Program-made: the position numbers and the translations under genes
Source of the DNA: Mycobacterium shigaense
GTDB lineage: Bacteria > Actinomycetota > Actinomycetes > Mycobacteriales > Mycobacteriaceae
Assembly (NCBI RefSeq): GCF_002356315.1
Contig: NZ_AP018164.1
Location: 1,860,001-1,924,000, forward strand
Length of the DNA: 64,000 nt
Direction: 5' to 3'
In this document: in pieces, positions 17,615 to 27,971 of the stretch
Numbering within the stretch: the stretch's first letter is position 1
Layout: each line of letters begins with the position of its first letter
Notes under the pieces: generated by a model
What the model saw: the letters and a program-made list of their open reading frames with translations, nothing else
Told to the model about the DNA's origin: nothing
Database searches by the model: none

Positions 17615-18487
17615 CTAAACCTTCTCGGCGTAGGCCGACCATTCGAGCTGCGACGCCTTGAGTTTGCGACCGGTGGGCTCGACATAACGCTGCATCAGTT
17701 CGTCGGGCCCGGCCTGCTCGATCAGTCGCCAGCCGTAGTCGGCGATAAAACCGGCGACCTCGTCGGGCTCTAAACCAAAGTGCCACAACTGCTTTCGCTG
17801 GCGGACATTGCGATACAACGTCCGCGTGCCGTAGCGATTCTTCCCGTCGATGAAATCGCGGCGTACGTAGGTGAACACCAGCCGGCTGCCCGGCGCGGCG
17901 GCCCGCAGCCCCTCCAGCGTCCGCCGCACACCGCCCTCGGTGAGGTATTGGGTCACGCCCTCGCAGATGAAGAAGCCGCGGTAATCGGCGTGATAGCCGT
18001 GCTCGGCCAACGCCGTCAACAGGTCGTCGTGCTCGAAGTCCAGCGCCACCAACCGAACCGACAGGGGCGGGCCGCCGAGCACCCGACGCACCGTCTTGGC
18101 CTTGCGGGCGATGTTGACCGGCAGGTCGACCTCGAACACCGGGATGCGTACGTGCCGATTTAGTAGGTAGGCGCGGGTGTCCAGGCCGGCGCCCAGGATG
18201 ACAACGGCGTTGATGTCGTCGAGTGCCTCGCTGACCTTGTCGGCGATGAGCCGCTTGCGGCAGGCCAGATTCGCCCACAGTCCGGGGCCCGTCCACTCCG
18301 ATCCGCGCACCAGCAGGCGGCGGATCGGCGCCACCCGGGTCGCGGCGACCAGCCAGCGCAGCGGCGCCGGCAGGAACAGGTCGGCGAGGTCGTCGTCAAG
18401 CAGCCGGCGCCCCGGTGGCTCGTTCTGCTCGACGGCGGCCAGCACCATCGGGCCAAAGGCGGTCTGAGCGGCGGGATTACGGGCCAT
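17615..18487 (-). CDS. SAM-dependent methyltransferase, LCM/TcmP-like (Rv2751-like)
   Basis: This is a 290-residue class I methyltransferase of the leucine carboxyl methyltransferase/TcmP-like group common in mycobacteria. The SAM site is VVILGAGLDTRAYLL near residues 94-108; FEVDLPVNIARKAKTVRR follows, and FICEGVTQYL near 170 is the conserved post-core motif. It likely O-methylates a small acid or lipid; the substrate is unknown. It lies six bases after the SDR scar and close behind the monooxygenase-fold gene, the remains of an Rv2749-Rv2750-Rv2751 operon. The 3' end faces the EspC-like gene 15 bp away. Confidence 0.88.
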   Translation of the reverse strand: MARNPAAQTAFGPMVLAAVEQNEPPGRRLLDDDLADLFLPAPLRWLVAATRVAPIRRLLVRGSEWTGPGLWANLACRKRLIADKVSEALDDINAVVILGAGLDTRAYLLNRHVRIPVFEVDLPVNIARKAKTVRRVLGGPPLSVRLVALDFEHDDLLTALAEHGYHADYRGFFICEGVTQYLTEGGVRRTLEGLRAAAPGSRLVFTYVRRDFIDGKNRYGTRTLYRNVRQRKQLWHFGLEPDEVAGFIADYGWRLIEQAGPDELMQRYVEPTGRKLKASQLEWSAYAEKV

Positions 18488-18493
18488 GCGCGG

Positions 18494-18577
18494 CTAGGTG
18501 TTCAGAAAACCCGCGTCGACGGGCGGGGTGACGCTGGTGATCAGGGCGACCCGGCCCTCCAGCGGCCGGTCGGTCAC
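18494..18577 (-). pseudogene. 27-codon scar of an SDR gene (Rv2750-like)
   Basis: A GTG overlapping the upstream stop (GTGA) opens VTDRPLEGRVALIT, the exact beginning of an SDR Rossmann fold. It then jumps in frame to SVTPPVDAGFLNT and a stop, the exact end of mycobacterial SDRs of the Rv2750 type. The middle, about 240 codons including the catalytic YxxxK, is gone. Signals at both ends and spacing to the neighbours are preserved. In M. tuberculosis (from memory) a full SDR of about 272 residues sits here. Confidence 0.85.
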
Positions 18578-18888
18578 CGGCGAATTTGGCCTTTGTCCGG
18601 GTCGCCCGCGGGCACCGGCTGCAGCAGTTTGATGTCCGGGGCCCCGGCCAGGTGCTCGCCGGCGGCGGTGAACAACTTGGCCACCGCGGGAGCGCTGCTG
18701 TGCGCCTTGAGTGCCTCCTCGTCGGCCCACTGCTCGACGAAGACGAAGGTCTCGCCCGATTCGTGCACCGCATACACCTGGCAGCCGGGCTCGGTGTGCA
18801 CCTCCTCGGCCGCGGTCTTGAGGATGTCGCGGACCGCGTCAACCGATTCGGGTTTGACGGTCAAGGTGGCGACGACGACAACGGGCAT
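18574..18888 (-). CDS. Antibiotic biosynthesis monooxygenase-fold protein (Rv2749-like)
   Basis: This is a 104-residue dimeric alpha/beta-barrel (ABM/YgiN-like) protein. The pattern VVVVATLTVKPESVDAVRDILKT...EPGCQVYAVHESGETFVFVEQWADEEALKAHSSAPAVAKLF is typical: the short strand, EPGC turn, W-E/D and HxxS/T segments. Members act as quinol monooxygenases or haem-type oxygenases, or have no catalysis. It is first in an operon with the SDR scar and the methyltransferase; the stop overlaps the scar's GTG. Its partner SDR is lost, so its present role is unclear. Confidence 0.85.
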   Translation of the reverse strand: MPVVVVATLTVKPESVDAVRDILKTAAEEVHTEPGCQVYAVHESGETFVFVEQWADEEALKAHSSAPAVAKLFTAAGEHLAGAPDIKLLQPVPAGDPDKGQIRR

Positions 18889-19043
18889 GCGGGTGCCTCC
18901 TGGCAGCTCAAGTGGTAGTTGACGGCGTGAGGTTCATCACCCGCCAAATCACATCAGCCACCCTACTGCGGCGCCGAGCGGGCCAGTCGGGCGCGTCCGG
19001 CGGTCGCCAGTGTGGCGGATGGTGCAGATGATGTATTTGCGAC

Positions 19044-19049
19044 TACCCT
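19044..19049 (+). promoter_or_regulatory. ftsK -10 box, leaderless start
   Basis: TACCCT ends seven bases before the ATG at 19057. This supports that start over the in-frame ATG at 19012. Confidence 0.45.
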
Positions 19050-19056
19050 TGCCATC

Positions 19057-21564
<2,508 letters not shown>

Positions 21565-21581
21565 ATCTTCCGCTGGATCTT

Positions 21582-21645
21582 CCGCCGAACGTGTACGCAC
21601 TGCGAGAAATCGGCCCAGATCCCGCGCTAAGTGCACGTTCGGTGG
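21582..21645. terminator. Inverted repeat between convergent ftsK and argA
   Basis: CCGCCGAACGTG (21582-21593) faces CACGTTCGGTGG (21634-21645), 11 of 12 pairing. The inner stem CACTGCG/CGCTAAGTG pairs with a bulge. It lies between two converging stops and has no U-run. It may act as a two-way terminator, or be a copy of a repetitive palindromic element. Confidence 0.5.
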
Positions 21646-21660
21646 CTCGGCGGCCCGCCG

Positions 21661-22188
21661 TCAGAGGTGCAGCAGCATCCGGGTGTTGCCGAGGATGTTG
21701 GGCTTGACGTAGCTGAGGTCCAGGAACTCCGCGACGCCGATGTCGTAGGAGCGGCACATCTCCTCGAACACCTCGGCGGTGACGGGCGTGCCCTCGATCT
21801 CGGTGAAGCCGTGCTTGCCGAAGAAGTCGGTCTCGAAAGTCAGCACGAAGATCCGCTCCAGCTGCAGCTCGCGCGCGACCTCGAGCAGACGCGTGACGAT
21901 CGAGTGGCCGATGCCGTGCCCGGTCGCCACCGGGTCGACCGCGACGGTGCGGATCTCGCCCAGATCCGACCAGAACACGTGCAGCGCGCCGCAACCGACC
22001 ACCGTGCCCGGCTGCTCCGGGTGCTCGGCCACCCAGAACTCCTGGACGGCCTCGTACAGCGTCACCAGCGCCTTTTCCAGCAGGATCTTGCCCGCGTAGG
22101 TGTCGACGAGGTGCTTGATCGTGGGGACGTCGGACGTCCGCGCGCGCCGGACCACCACCGGCCGCTTCTCCCGTGCGCTTTCGGTCAC
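21661..22188 (-). CDS. argA: Amino-acid N-acetyltransferase, short ArgA
   Basis: This 175-residue GNAT enzyme matches the short actinobacterial ArgA (Rv2747), which acetylates L-glutamate or L-glutamine at the head of arginine synthesis. GNAT features: VVVRRARTSDVPTIKHLVDTYAG at the N-terminus, EIRTVAVDPVATGHGIGHSIV (acetyl-CoA pyrophosphate loop) near residues 95-115, and FETDFFGKHGFTEIEG near 140. The kinase-like domain of classical ArgA is absent, as expected for this subfamily. Convergent with ftsK. Confidence 0.9.
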   Translation of the reverse strand: MTESAREKRPVVVRRARTSDVPTIKHLVDTYAGKILLEKALVTLYEAVQEFWVAEHPEQPGTVVGCGALHVFWSDLGEIRTVAVDPVATGHGIGHSIVTRLLEVARELQLERIFVLTFETDFFGKHGFTEIEGTPVTAEVFEEMCRSYDIGVAEFLDLSYVKPNILGNTRMLLHL

Positions 22189-22233
22189 GGTTTAACAGTA
22201 TTGACATCAGCGACGGGTGCGCTGGTCAACCGT

Positions 22234-22239
22234 TATTCT
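22234..22239 (+). promoter_or_regulatory. pgsA3 -10 box, leaderless start
   Basis: TATTCT lies six bases before the GTG at 22246. This supports a short, leaderless form of the protein. Confidence 0.5.
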
Positions 22240-22245
22240 GTTGCC

Positions 22246-22836
22246 GTGTGGGGGCAGCTGCCGACAGGTCCTGTGGCAGGGCGCGTCCGCATCGCCAACC
22301 TTGCGAACATCCTGACTTTAATGCGGCTGGTGCTGGTCCCGATTTTCCTGCTGGCGCTGTTCGCCGGGGGTGGCCACCAAACCGCTTGGCGTGTCATTGC
22401 TTTCGTGATTTTCGCGGTGGCCTGCATCACCGACCGGCTGGACGGGCTGCTGGCCCGCAACTACGGGATGGCGACCGAATTCGGCGCCTTCGTCGATCCG
22501 ATCGCGGACAAGATGCTGATCGGATCGGCCCTGGTCGGGCTGTCGATGCTGGGGGACCTGCCGTGGTGGGTCACGGTGCTGATCCTGATCCGTGAGGTCG
22601 GGGTCACGATGCTGCGACTGGCGGTGATCCGCCGCGGCGTCATCCCGGCGAGCTGGGGCGGGAAGCTCAAAACGTTCGTCCAGGCGGTGGCGATCGGCTT
22701 GTTCGTGCTGCCGCTGTCCGGGCCGTTCCTGGTGGCGGCGTCGGTGGTGATGGCCGCCGCGATCCTGCTCACGGTGGTCACCGGCCTGGACTACGTGGCC
22801 TCCACGATCCGGGAGGTGCGGCGCACGCCCAACTGA
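22246..22836 (+). CDS. pgsA3: CDP-alcohol phosphatidyltransferase (PgsA3)
   Basis: This is a 196-residue integral membrane enzyme joining CDP-diacylglycerol to an alcohol, by family glycerol-3-phosphate, to give phosphatidylglycerol phosphate. The CDP-alcohol motif D-x2-DG-x2-AR-x8-G-x3-D-x3-D is read as TDRLDGLLARNYGMATEFGAFVDPIADK (near residues 62-89). Five to six hydrophobic helices follow. The GTG start is chosen because TATTCT lies six bases upstream. Order argA-pgsA3-clgR matches M. tuberculosis. The exact lipid product is inferred from the family. Confidence 0.93.
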   Translation: MWGQLPTGPVAGRVRIANLANILTLMRLVLVPIFLLALFAGGGHQTAWRVIAFVIFAVACITDRLDGLLARNYGMATEFGAFVDPIADKMLIGSALVGLSMLGDLPWWVTVLILIREVGVTMLRLAVIRRGVIPASWGGKLKTFVQAVAIGLFVLPLSGPFLVAASVVMAAAILLTVVTGLDYVASTIREVRRTPN

Positions 22837-22848
22837 TCCGTCCAGGCC

Positions 22849-22876
22849 GGGAACCAACGACGGCGTCGCCTGCGTT
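22849..22876 (+). promoter_or_regulatory. SigE/SigH-type promoter before clgR
   Basis: GGGAAC (22849-22854), 18 bases, then CGTT (22873-22876) fit the ECF consensus of mycobacterial SigE and SigH. clgR of M. tuberculosis is known to depend on SigE. The predicted start leaves a leader of about 50 bases with AAGGAGAG before the ATG. Confidence 0.55.
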
Positions 22877-22934
22877 TACCTAGTGGCGGCGCCACTGCGG
22901 CGCCGAAAGCGTGACCTGACCGAAGGAGAGCGGG

Positions 22935-23273
22935 ATGTCGCCATTGGTGCGGGAGGTCATCGGCGATGTGCTGCGCCGGGCCCGGACGTCGCAAGGCCGG
23001 ACGCTGCGCGAGGTGTCGGACGCGGCGCGGGTGAGTCTGGGTTACCTCTCGGAAGTGGAGCGCGGCCGCAAGGAGCCCTCCAGTGAGTTGCTCAACTCGA
23101 TCTGCGACGCCCTGGACGTCGCGCTCTCGACAGTCCTCATCGACGCCGGTCAGCAGATGGCCGGCGAGGAACGTGCTGCTCACAGTGCGGTCCCGAGCAC
23201 GCCCGGTGCTGCGGGCGTCGACGCGCGCATCAAGGTCGTCATCCCACCGGTGGCGTCGCTGGCGGTGGCCTGA
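22935..23273 (+). CDS. clgR: ClgR transcriptional activator of Clp protease and stress genes
   Basis: ClgR (112 residues) is an XRE/Cro-type regulator that activates clp protease genes and pspA under envelope stress. The helix-turn-helix is [37 protein letters not shown] near residues 17-53. The chain ends LAVA, like the C-terminal degradation tags by which ClgR is removed by Clp proteases in other actinobacteria. A strong AAGGAGAG precedes the ATG. It heads the conserved clgR-pspA-membrane partner run. Confidence 0.95.
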   Translation: MSPLVREVIGDVLRRARTSQGRTLREVSDAARVSLGYLSEVERGRKEPSSELLNSICDALDVALSTVLIDAGQQMAGEERAAHSAVPSTPGAAGVDARIKVVIPPVASLAVA

Positions 23274-23445
23274 ATCCAGGCGACGCGGGCCGGCCGGATC
23301 CCGCCTCAGGTGGGAGCAGTGGCGAGCGATCCGATTCGCTGCCAGGGGTGGGGTGATCGACACGGACCCGATAAATTGGGCGGCAAGGTGAGCGCTGGGG
23401 CCTAACCGGGCCCCGGTCATCGAGAAACGAAGGTGGAGCTAAGTC

Positions 23446-24273
23446 ATGGCCAATCCGTTCGTCAAAGCGTGGAAATACGTCATGGCGCTGTTCAACGCGA
23501 AGATTGACGAGCACGCCGACCCCAAAGTCCAGATTCAGCAGGCCATCGAGGAAGCCCAGCGTGCGCATCAGGCGCTCACCCAGCAGGCGGCGCAGGTGAT
23601 CGGCAACCAGCGGCAGCTGGAGATGCGGCTCAACCGGCAGCTGGCCGACATCGAGAAGCTGCAGGTCAACGTGCGTCAGGCGCTGACGCTGGCCGATCAG
23701 GCCACCGGCGCCGGCGATACGGCCAAGGCCACCGAGTACAACAACGCCGCCGAGGCGTTCGCGGCGCAGCTGGTCACCGCCGAGCAGAGCGTGGAAGACC
23801 TCAAGACCCTGCACGACCAGGCGCTGGCCGCCGCCGCCCAGGCGAAAAAGGCCGTCGAGCAGAACTCGATGGTGCTGCAGCAGAAGATCGCCGAGCGCAC
23901 CAAGCTGCTCAGCCAGCTCGAGCAGGCGAAGATGCAGGAGCAGGTCAGCGCGTCGTTGCGGTCGATGAGCGAGATCGCCGCCCCGGGCAACACCCCGAGC
24001 CTCGACGAGGTCCGCGACAAGATCGAACGCCGCTACGCCAACGCCATCGGCTCCGCCGAACTCGCGCAGGGCTCGGTGCAGGGCCGCATGCTCGAGGTCG
24101 AGCAGGCCAGCGTGCAGATGGCCGGGCACTCCCGGCTGGAGCAGATCCGCGCCTCGATGCGCGGCGAGGCCCTGCCGACGGGCGGGACCGCGACGCCGGG
24201 GGCGGCCCCCGCCGCGCCCGCGCCCGCCGAAGCCACCGGGGGGCCTGTCGCCGAGAAGCCGATTGGTCAATAG
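23446..24273 (+). CDS. pspA: PspA/IM30 envelope-stress protein (35 kDa antigen)
   Basis: This is a 275-residue PspA/Vipp1 family protein that oligomerises on the inner membrane and preserves it under stress. The start [38 protein letters not shown] is the family's amphipathic helix and first hairpin. Long coiled coils fill residues 30-220, and an Ala/Pro tail ends the protein. It matches the mycobacterial 35 kDa antigen (Rv2744c). AAGGTGGAG is the ribosome binding site. It sits between ClgR, its activator, and its membrane partner. Confidence 0.95.
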   Translation: MANPFVKAWKYVMALFNAKIDEHADPKVQIQQAIEEAQRAHQALTQQAAQVIGNQRQLEMRLNRQLADIEKLQVNVRQALTLADQATGAGDTAKATEYNNAAEAFAAQLVTAEQSVEDLKTLHDQALAAAAQAKKAVEQNSMVLQQKIAERTKLLSQLEQAKMQEQVSASLRSMSEIAAPGNTPSLDEVRDKIERRYANAIGSAELAQGSVQGRMLEVEQASVQMAGHSRLEQIRASMRGEALPTGGTATPGAAPAAPAPAEATGGPVAEKPIGQ

Positions 24274-24291
24274 CTCGGTGGCCGGGGCGGC

Positions 24292-25110
24292 ATGGCGGTG
24301 AACGTGAGTCAGCGCGAGCCGTGGCGCACGCTGCTGCATCGGGGCCTAGAGGCCGCCGCCGACGCCTCGGACCTGGTTGGCCGCAAGATTCGTGCCGCCG
24401 CTGATCCGCGCGCGCGGCTGCTGCGCCGGCGTCGGCGCGCGCTGCGCTGGGGCTTGTTGTCGGCCGCGGTGTGTGTGTTCTGGGCGGCGGTCACCGCGTT
24501 GCTGGCGGCCTGGGGCTGGTTCGCGTTGCTGCTGGAGATCACCGGCGCGATCGCGGTCGTGATGGCCATCCCGGCGACGCTGCTGCTGTTTCGCTATCGG
24601 TCGCTGCGAGCCGAGCCGCTGCCACCGCAGCGACCGGCCAACGGCCGCCGGCTGCCGCCGCCCGGTTCGGCCGCGCGTCCGGCGATGTATGCCCTGGGCG
24701 CCTCCGAGCGGGGCTTCTTCTCGCTGCTCGGCGTCATCGAGCGCGGGGCCATGCTGCCGCCGGCCGAGATCGGCGATCTGACCGCCGCGGCGCAGCGGAC
24801 TTCGGCGGCGATGGCCGCCAACGCCGCCGAGGTGGTGTCGATGGAGCGCGCGGCGCACGCCGCGGAGTCCTCGCGCGCGTACCTGGTCCCCACGATCAAC
24901 GCGCTCACCTCGCAGCTGAGTGCCGGCGTCCGGCAGTACAACGAAATGGTCACTGCCGCAGCGCAATTGGTTTCCTCGGCGAACGGCAACGGCGATGCGG
25001 GGCTGGTGGCCGCGCATCAGCGCTATCGCGCCGAGCTGGTGCAGGCCACCGATCGGCTGATCGGCTGGGCGCAGGCGTTCGACGAACTCGGCGGGTTGCC
25101 GCGCGGTTAG
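24292..25110 (+). CDS. Membrane partner of PspA (Rv2743c-like)
   Basis: This is a 272-residue protein. A basic N-terminus is followed by two adjacent membrane helices (about residues 57-100, WGLLSAAVCVFWAAVTALLAAWGWFALLLEITGAIAVVMAIPATLLLF). The cytoplasmic C-terminal half is helical and Ala-rich. Rv2743c is reported to bind PspA and form the mycobacterial Psp-like system with ClgR. It lies 18 bp after pspA. The fourth member known in M. tuberculosis (Rv2742c) is not present; the next gene, EphG-like, converges 31 bp away. Confidence 0.85.
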   Translation: MAVNVSQREPWRTLLHRGLEAAADASDLVGRKIRAAADPRARLLRRRRRALRWGLLSAAVCVFWAAVTALLAAWGWFALLLEITGAIAVVMAIPATLLLFRYRSLRAEPLPPQRPANGRRLPPPGSAARPAMYALGASERGFFSLLGVIERGAMLPPAEIGDLTAAAQRTSAAMAANAAEVVSMERAAHAAESSRAYLVPTINALTSQLSAGVRQYNEMVTAAAQLVSSANGNGDAGLVAAHQRYRAELVQATDRLIGWAQAFDELGGLPRG

Positions 25111-25141
25111 CGACCCGGCGGGCGCGGCCGGCGCCGTGGTG

Positions 25142-25573
25142 TCAGAACGACGGCTTCAGCGACGGCAGCACCAGCGCCACCAGCCCACGGGCGGTCGCCT
25201 TGAGCATGTCGTAGAAGTCGAAATAGTCGCGCCACAACGTGATTCGACCGTTGTGCACTTCGAAGACGCCGCAGACCCAAAACTGCAGCCGCAGCGGGCC
25301 GAAGATCAGCGCATCGCTGCGCTCGGTGAGTACCGCGGCGCCGTCGGCGGCGATGCGGTGGATCTTCACCTCGAATGCGGCGCGGCCCTCCATCTGACGG
25401 AACAGCTTGATGGCGCGGGCGCGGCCACGAATCGTCGGCAGCCCGACGTTCTCGTAGACGAGGTCGTCGTCCAGTGCGGCGTCCGCGGCGTCGTAGTCGC
25501 CGTCCTGCAGGGCGTTCAGGAAACCCTCGACGACGCGCGTGTTCCCCACGGTGGCCCCAGTCAGTTCGGTCAT
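25142..25573 (-). CDS. ephG: Limonene-epoxide hydrolase-like protein (EphG)
   Basis: This is a 143-residue SnoaL-like/limonene-1,2-epoxide hydrolase fold protein, the equivalent of Rv2740 EphG. EGFLNALQDGDYDAADAALDDDLVYENVGLPTIRGRARAI is the typical N-terminal half. Tyr and Asn in VYENVG, and the Arg-Asp pairs DALIF...WRDYFDFYDM, fit the water-activating set (Y, N, D, R, D). It would open epoxides on lipid or sterol-like molecules; the real substrate is unknown. The ATG at 25573 is chosen since the family begins near there; the frame is open further upstream. Confidence 0.87.
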   Translation of the reverse strand: MTELTGATVGNTRVVEGFLNALQDGDYDAADAALDDDLVYENVGLPTIRGRARAIKLFRQMEGRAAFEVKIHRIAADGAAVLTERSDALIFGPLRLQFWVCGVFEVHNGRITLWRDYFDFYDMLKATARGLVALVLPSLKPSF

Positions 25574-25625
25574 GGGTGCCAGCGTAGGCGAGCCCGCCGG
25601 CCCGGGGCTATGGCAAGGTAGCCGG

Positions 25626-26792
25626 ATGCGCGTCGCGGTGATCGCCGGGCCGGATCCCGGGCACTCGTTTCCCGCGATCGCGCTGTGCCAACGCTTTCGG
25701 ACTGCCGGCGACGCGCCGACCCTGTTCACCGGCACCGAATGGCTCGACACGGCCCGGGCTGCCGGCATCGATGCCGTGGAACTCGACGGGCTGGCCGCCA
25801 CCGACGAGGACCGCGACGCCGGGGCCCGGATTCACCGCCGGGCCGCGCGGATGGCCGTGCTCAACGTGCCGGCGCTGCGCGACCTCGCGCCCGAGTTGGT
25901 GGTCTCCGACGTCATCACCGCGGGCGGCGGTATGGCCGCCGAGCTGCTGGGGATCCCATGGATCGAGCTGACCCCGTCTCCGCTGTACCTGCCGTCCAAG
26001 GGGCTGCCGCCGATCGGCAGCGGCCTGGCGCCGGGCACCGGAATCGGCGGTCGGCTGCGCGATGCCGCGATGCGGGCGATGACCGCCCGCTCCTGGCGCG
26101 CCGGGCTGCGCCAGCGATCCGACGCCCGCGTGGCGATCGGGCTGCCGGCCCGCGACCCCGGCCCGTTGCGGCGGCTGATCGCCACGCTGCCCGCGCTGGA
26201 GGTCCCGCGCCCGGACTGGCCGGCCGAGGCCGTCGTGGTGGGCCCGCTGCATTTCGAGCCGACGAATCGGGTGCTGGACATTCCCGCCGGCTCCGGGCCG
26301 GTCGTGGTGATCGCGCCCTCGACCGCGCTGATCGGGACGCAGGATCTCGCCGAGGTCGCGCTGCGGTGCCTGACGCCGGGGGAGACGTTGCCCGCGGGGG
26401 CGCGGGTGGTGGTGTCGCGCCTGGGCGGGGCGGAGCTGAGCGTACCGCCCTGGGCGGTGGTCGGGCTGGGTCGCCAGGACGACCTGTTGGCGCACGCCGA
26501 CGTGGCGATCTGCGGCGGCGGCCACGGCATGGTGGCCAAGTCGCTGCTGGCCGGGGTGCCGTTGGTCGTGGTTCCCGGTGGCGGCGACCAGTGGGAGATC
26601 GCCAATCGGGTGGCGCGCCAGGGCAGCGGGCGGTTGATCCGCCCGTTGACCGCCGACGCGTTGGTGGCCGCGGTCAACGACGTGCTGTCGACGCCCGGCT
26701 ACGGGCTGGCGGCGCGGGCGGCCGCCGCCGGCAGCGTCGGCGTCGCCGACCCGGTGTGGGTGTGCCATGAAGCGCTCGCCCTGGCGGGCTAG
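25626..26792 (+). CDS. GT-B glycosyltransferase (Rv2739c-like)
   Basis: This is a 388-residue UDP-glycosyltransferase-like enzyme. MRVAVIAGPDPGHSFPAIALCQRFRTAGDAPTLFTGTEW is the acceptor-domain start; DVAICGGGHGMVAKSLLAGVPLVVVPGGGDQWEIANRV near residues 295-330 is the donor-binding signature. The His in the GGGHG motif and the DQ pair fit a family member. No transmembrane segment is seen. The acceptor is unknown. Order EphG / GT / DUF3046 / recA agrees with M. tuberculosis, where a PE_PGRS gene also lies nearby; that gene is absent here. Confidence 0.88.
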   Translation: MRVAVIAGPDPGHSFPAIALCQRFRTAGDAPTLFTGTEWLDTARAAGIDAVELDGLAATDEDRDAGARIHRRAARMAVLNVPALRDLAPELVVSDVITAGGGMAAELLGIPWIELTPSPLYLPSKGLPPIGSGLAPGTGIGGRLRDAAMRAMTARSWRAGLRQRSDARVAIGLPARDPGPLRRLIATLPALEVPRPDWPAEAVVVGPLHFEPTNRVLDIPAGSGPVVVIAPSTALIGTQDLAEVALRCLTPGETLPAGARVVVSRLGGAELSVPPWAVVGLGRQDDLLAHADVAICGGGHGMVAKSLLAGVPLVVVPGGGDQWEIANRVARQGSGRLIRPLTADALVAAVNDVLSTPGYGLAARAAAAGSVGVADPVWVCHEALALAG

Positions 26793-26800
26793 CGGCTCGG

Positions 26801-26806
26801 TATCTT
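26801..26806 (+). promoter_or_regulatory. -10 box, leaderless start of the DUF3046 gene
   Basis: TATCTT ends seven bases before the GTG at 26814, predicting a leaderless transcript separate from the upstream glycosyltransferase. Confidence 0.5.
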
Positions 26807-26813
26807 GGCTGGC

Positions 26814-27008
26814 GTGCGGCTGACGGAGTTCAACGAGCGGGTGGTGTTGCGCTTCGGCGCGGCTTACGGCGCATCGGTGTTGGTCGATCACGTGCTCAGC
26901 GGCTTCGGCGGCCGGACCGCGGCCGAGGCGATCGAGGCGGGCGTCGAACCCCGCGACGTCTGGCGGGCGTTGTGCGCCGACTTCGACGTGCCCCGCGACC
27001 AATGGTGA
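26814..27008 (+). CDS. DUF3046 small protein (Rv2738c-like)
   Basis: This is a 64-residue conserved actinobacterial protein of unknown function. VRLTEFNERVVLRFGAAYGASVLVDHVLSGFGGRTAAEAIEAGVEPRDVWRALCADFDVP is the full DUF3046 pattern. DUF3046 genes typically stand next to recA, as here with one gene between. GTG start after a TATCTT box. Confidence 0.9.
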   Translation: MRLTEFNERVVLRFGAAYGASVLVDHVLSGFGGRTAAEAIEAGVEPRDVWRALCADFDVPRDQW

Positions 27009-27033
27009 GCGGCTGTCCCGTCGGCCCGGGTGC

Positions 27034-27714
27034 TCACCGCCGGCTCGACCGCGGCGCCCGGCGGAACACGCAGTCGCCGCAGACGGATCGCCCGGGCAGG
27101 CGATAGAACAGGCAGCAGCTCTCGCGCGCGAAGCCCAGGTGTGAGTCGGTCAGCACGCCGGACCCGGCCAGCACGCCGGTCTCCAGCAGGGAGTCGGTCA
27201 TCTCGACGATGCGGGCGCGCAGGTCGGGCCGCGCCGCCAGCAGCGCTCGCGACGCGCCGACGAGCGCGGAGGCGATGTTGCCCGCCAGCAGGGCCGGCGC
27301 CAGCTTGACCCGCAGCCCGTCGGCGAACGGCCGCATGTGTTGGTGCACCACGATCCGGTACAACGACCTCGCCGAGACCTCGGCATCGGGCGCTGCGACG
27401 GGTTCGGGCATGCGCAGCTGGGCCCCGTCGTCGGCGCGTTGCAGGTCGCGCAGGTCGGGGACGACGCCGTGGGCCAGGGCGCACGCCAGCACCGGCGACC
27501 AGAGCCGGCTGGCATGGCCGAGATGAACCAGCGAGGCGCCGATCCGCAGGTCCGTCGTGTGATAGCGCCTGGCGGTGGCGTCGATCAGATCGGCGAAGCC
27601 GTCGGCGTAGTCCTGGCGGACCGGGTGCCACCCCGTCGCGCCGCAACCGTTCACGGTCAACGCGAAAAAGCCTTTGTAGGAAGAGATTTCGGCTAGTTCG
27701 CCGGAAATTTCCAT
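27034..27714 (-). CDS. FhuF-like (2Fe-2S) protein
   Basis: This is a 226-residue protein whose C-terminus ends with ESCCLFYRLPGRSVCGDCVF. The spacing CC-x10-C-x2-C is that of the FhuF ferric-siderophore reductase cluster site. Upstream parts (DLIDATARRYHTTDLRIGASLVHLGHASRLWSPVLACAL and HQHMRPFADGLRVKLAPALLAGNIASALVGASR) fit the FhuF N-terminal fold. It probably reduces ferric siderophore or another iron complex in the cytoplasm (inference). The ATG at 27714 is used because upstream in-frame sequence is not conserved-looking. It is divergent from recA; no IdeR box was found in between. Confidence 0.8.
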   Translation of the reverse strand: MEISGELAEISSYKGFFALTVNGCGATGWHPVRQDYADGFADLIDATARRYHTTDLRIGASLVHLGHASRLWSPVLACALAHGVVPDLRDLQRADDGAQLRMPEPVAAPDAEVSARSLYRIVVHQHMRPFADGLRVKLAPALLAGNIASALVGASRALLAARPDLRARIVEMTDSLLETGVLAGSGVLTDSHLGFARESCCLFYRLPGRSVCGDCVFRRAPRSSRR

Positions 27715-27924
27715 GCTGGCGCGACCACCCCTCTCCGGGGAAATCCGCCCCGGTGTCGATTGAGGAGGCGCCGACGGTGAGTATCTGGCTCTCGGGATGT
27801 GACCGATCACAGTGGCGGGACCGCACCGGATTCGCACCGGTTTCCTCGGCTCTTGCGGGCCCGTCGACGCCTTTTCGATAGCCGATATTGCCACACGCCC
27901 GCCGTGCGGCGTGTCGAACGTAAA

Positions 27925-27940
27925 TCGAACAGGTGTTCGT
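27925..27940 (+). promoter_or_regulatory. SOS (LexA) box of recA
   Basis: TCGAACAGGTGTTCGT differs by one base from the mycobacterial consensus TCGAAC-N4-GTTCGA. It lies 107 bp before the recA ATG. A small perfect hairpin, TCACTC-GAG-GAGTGA, follows at 27953-27967. Confidence 0.8.
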
Positions 27941-27971
27941 CTACTGTGTTGATCACTCGAGGAGTGACGAC

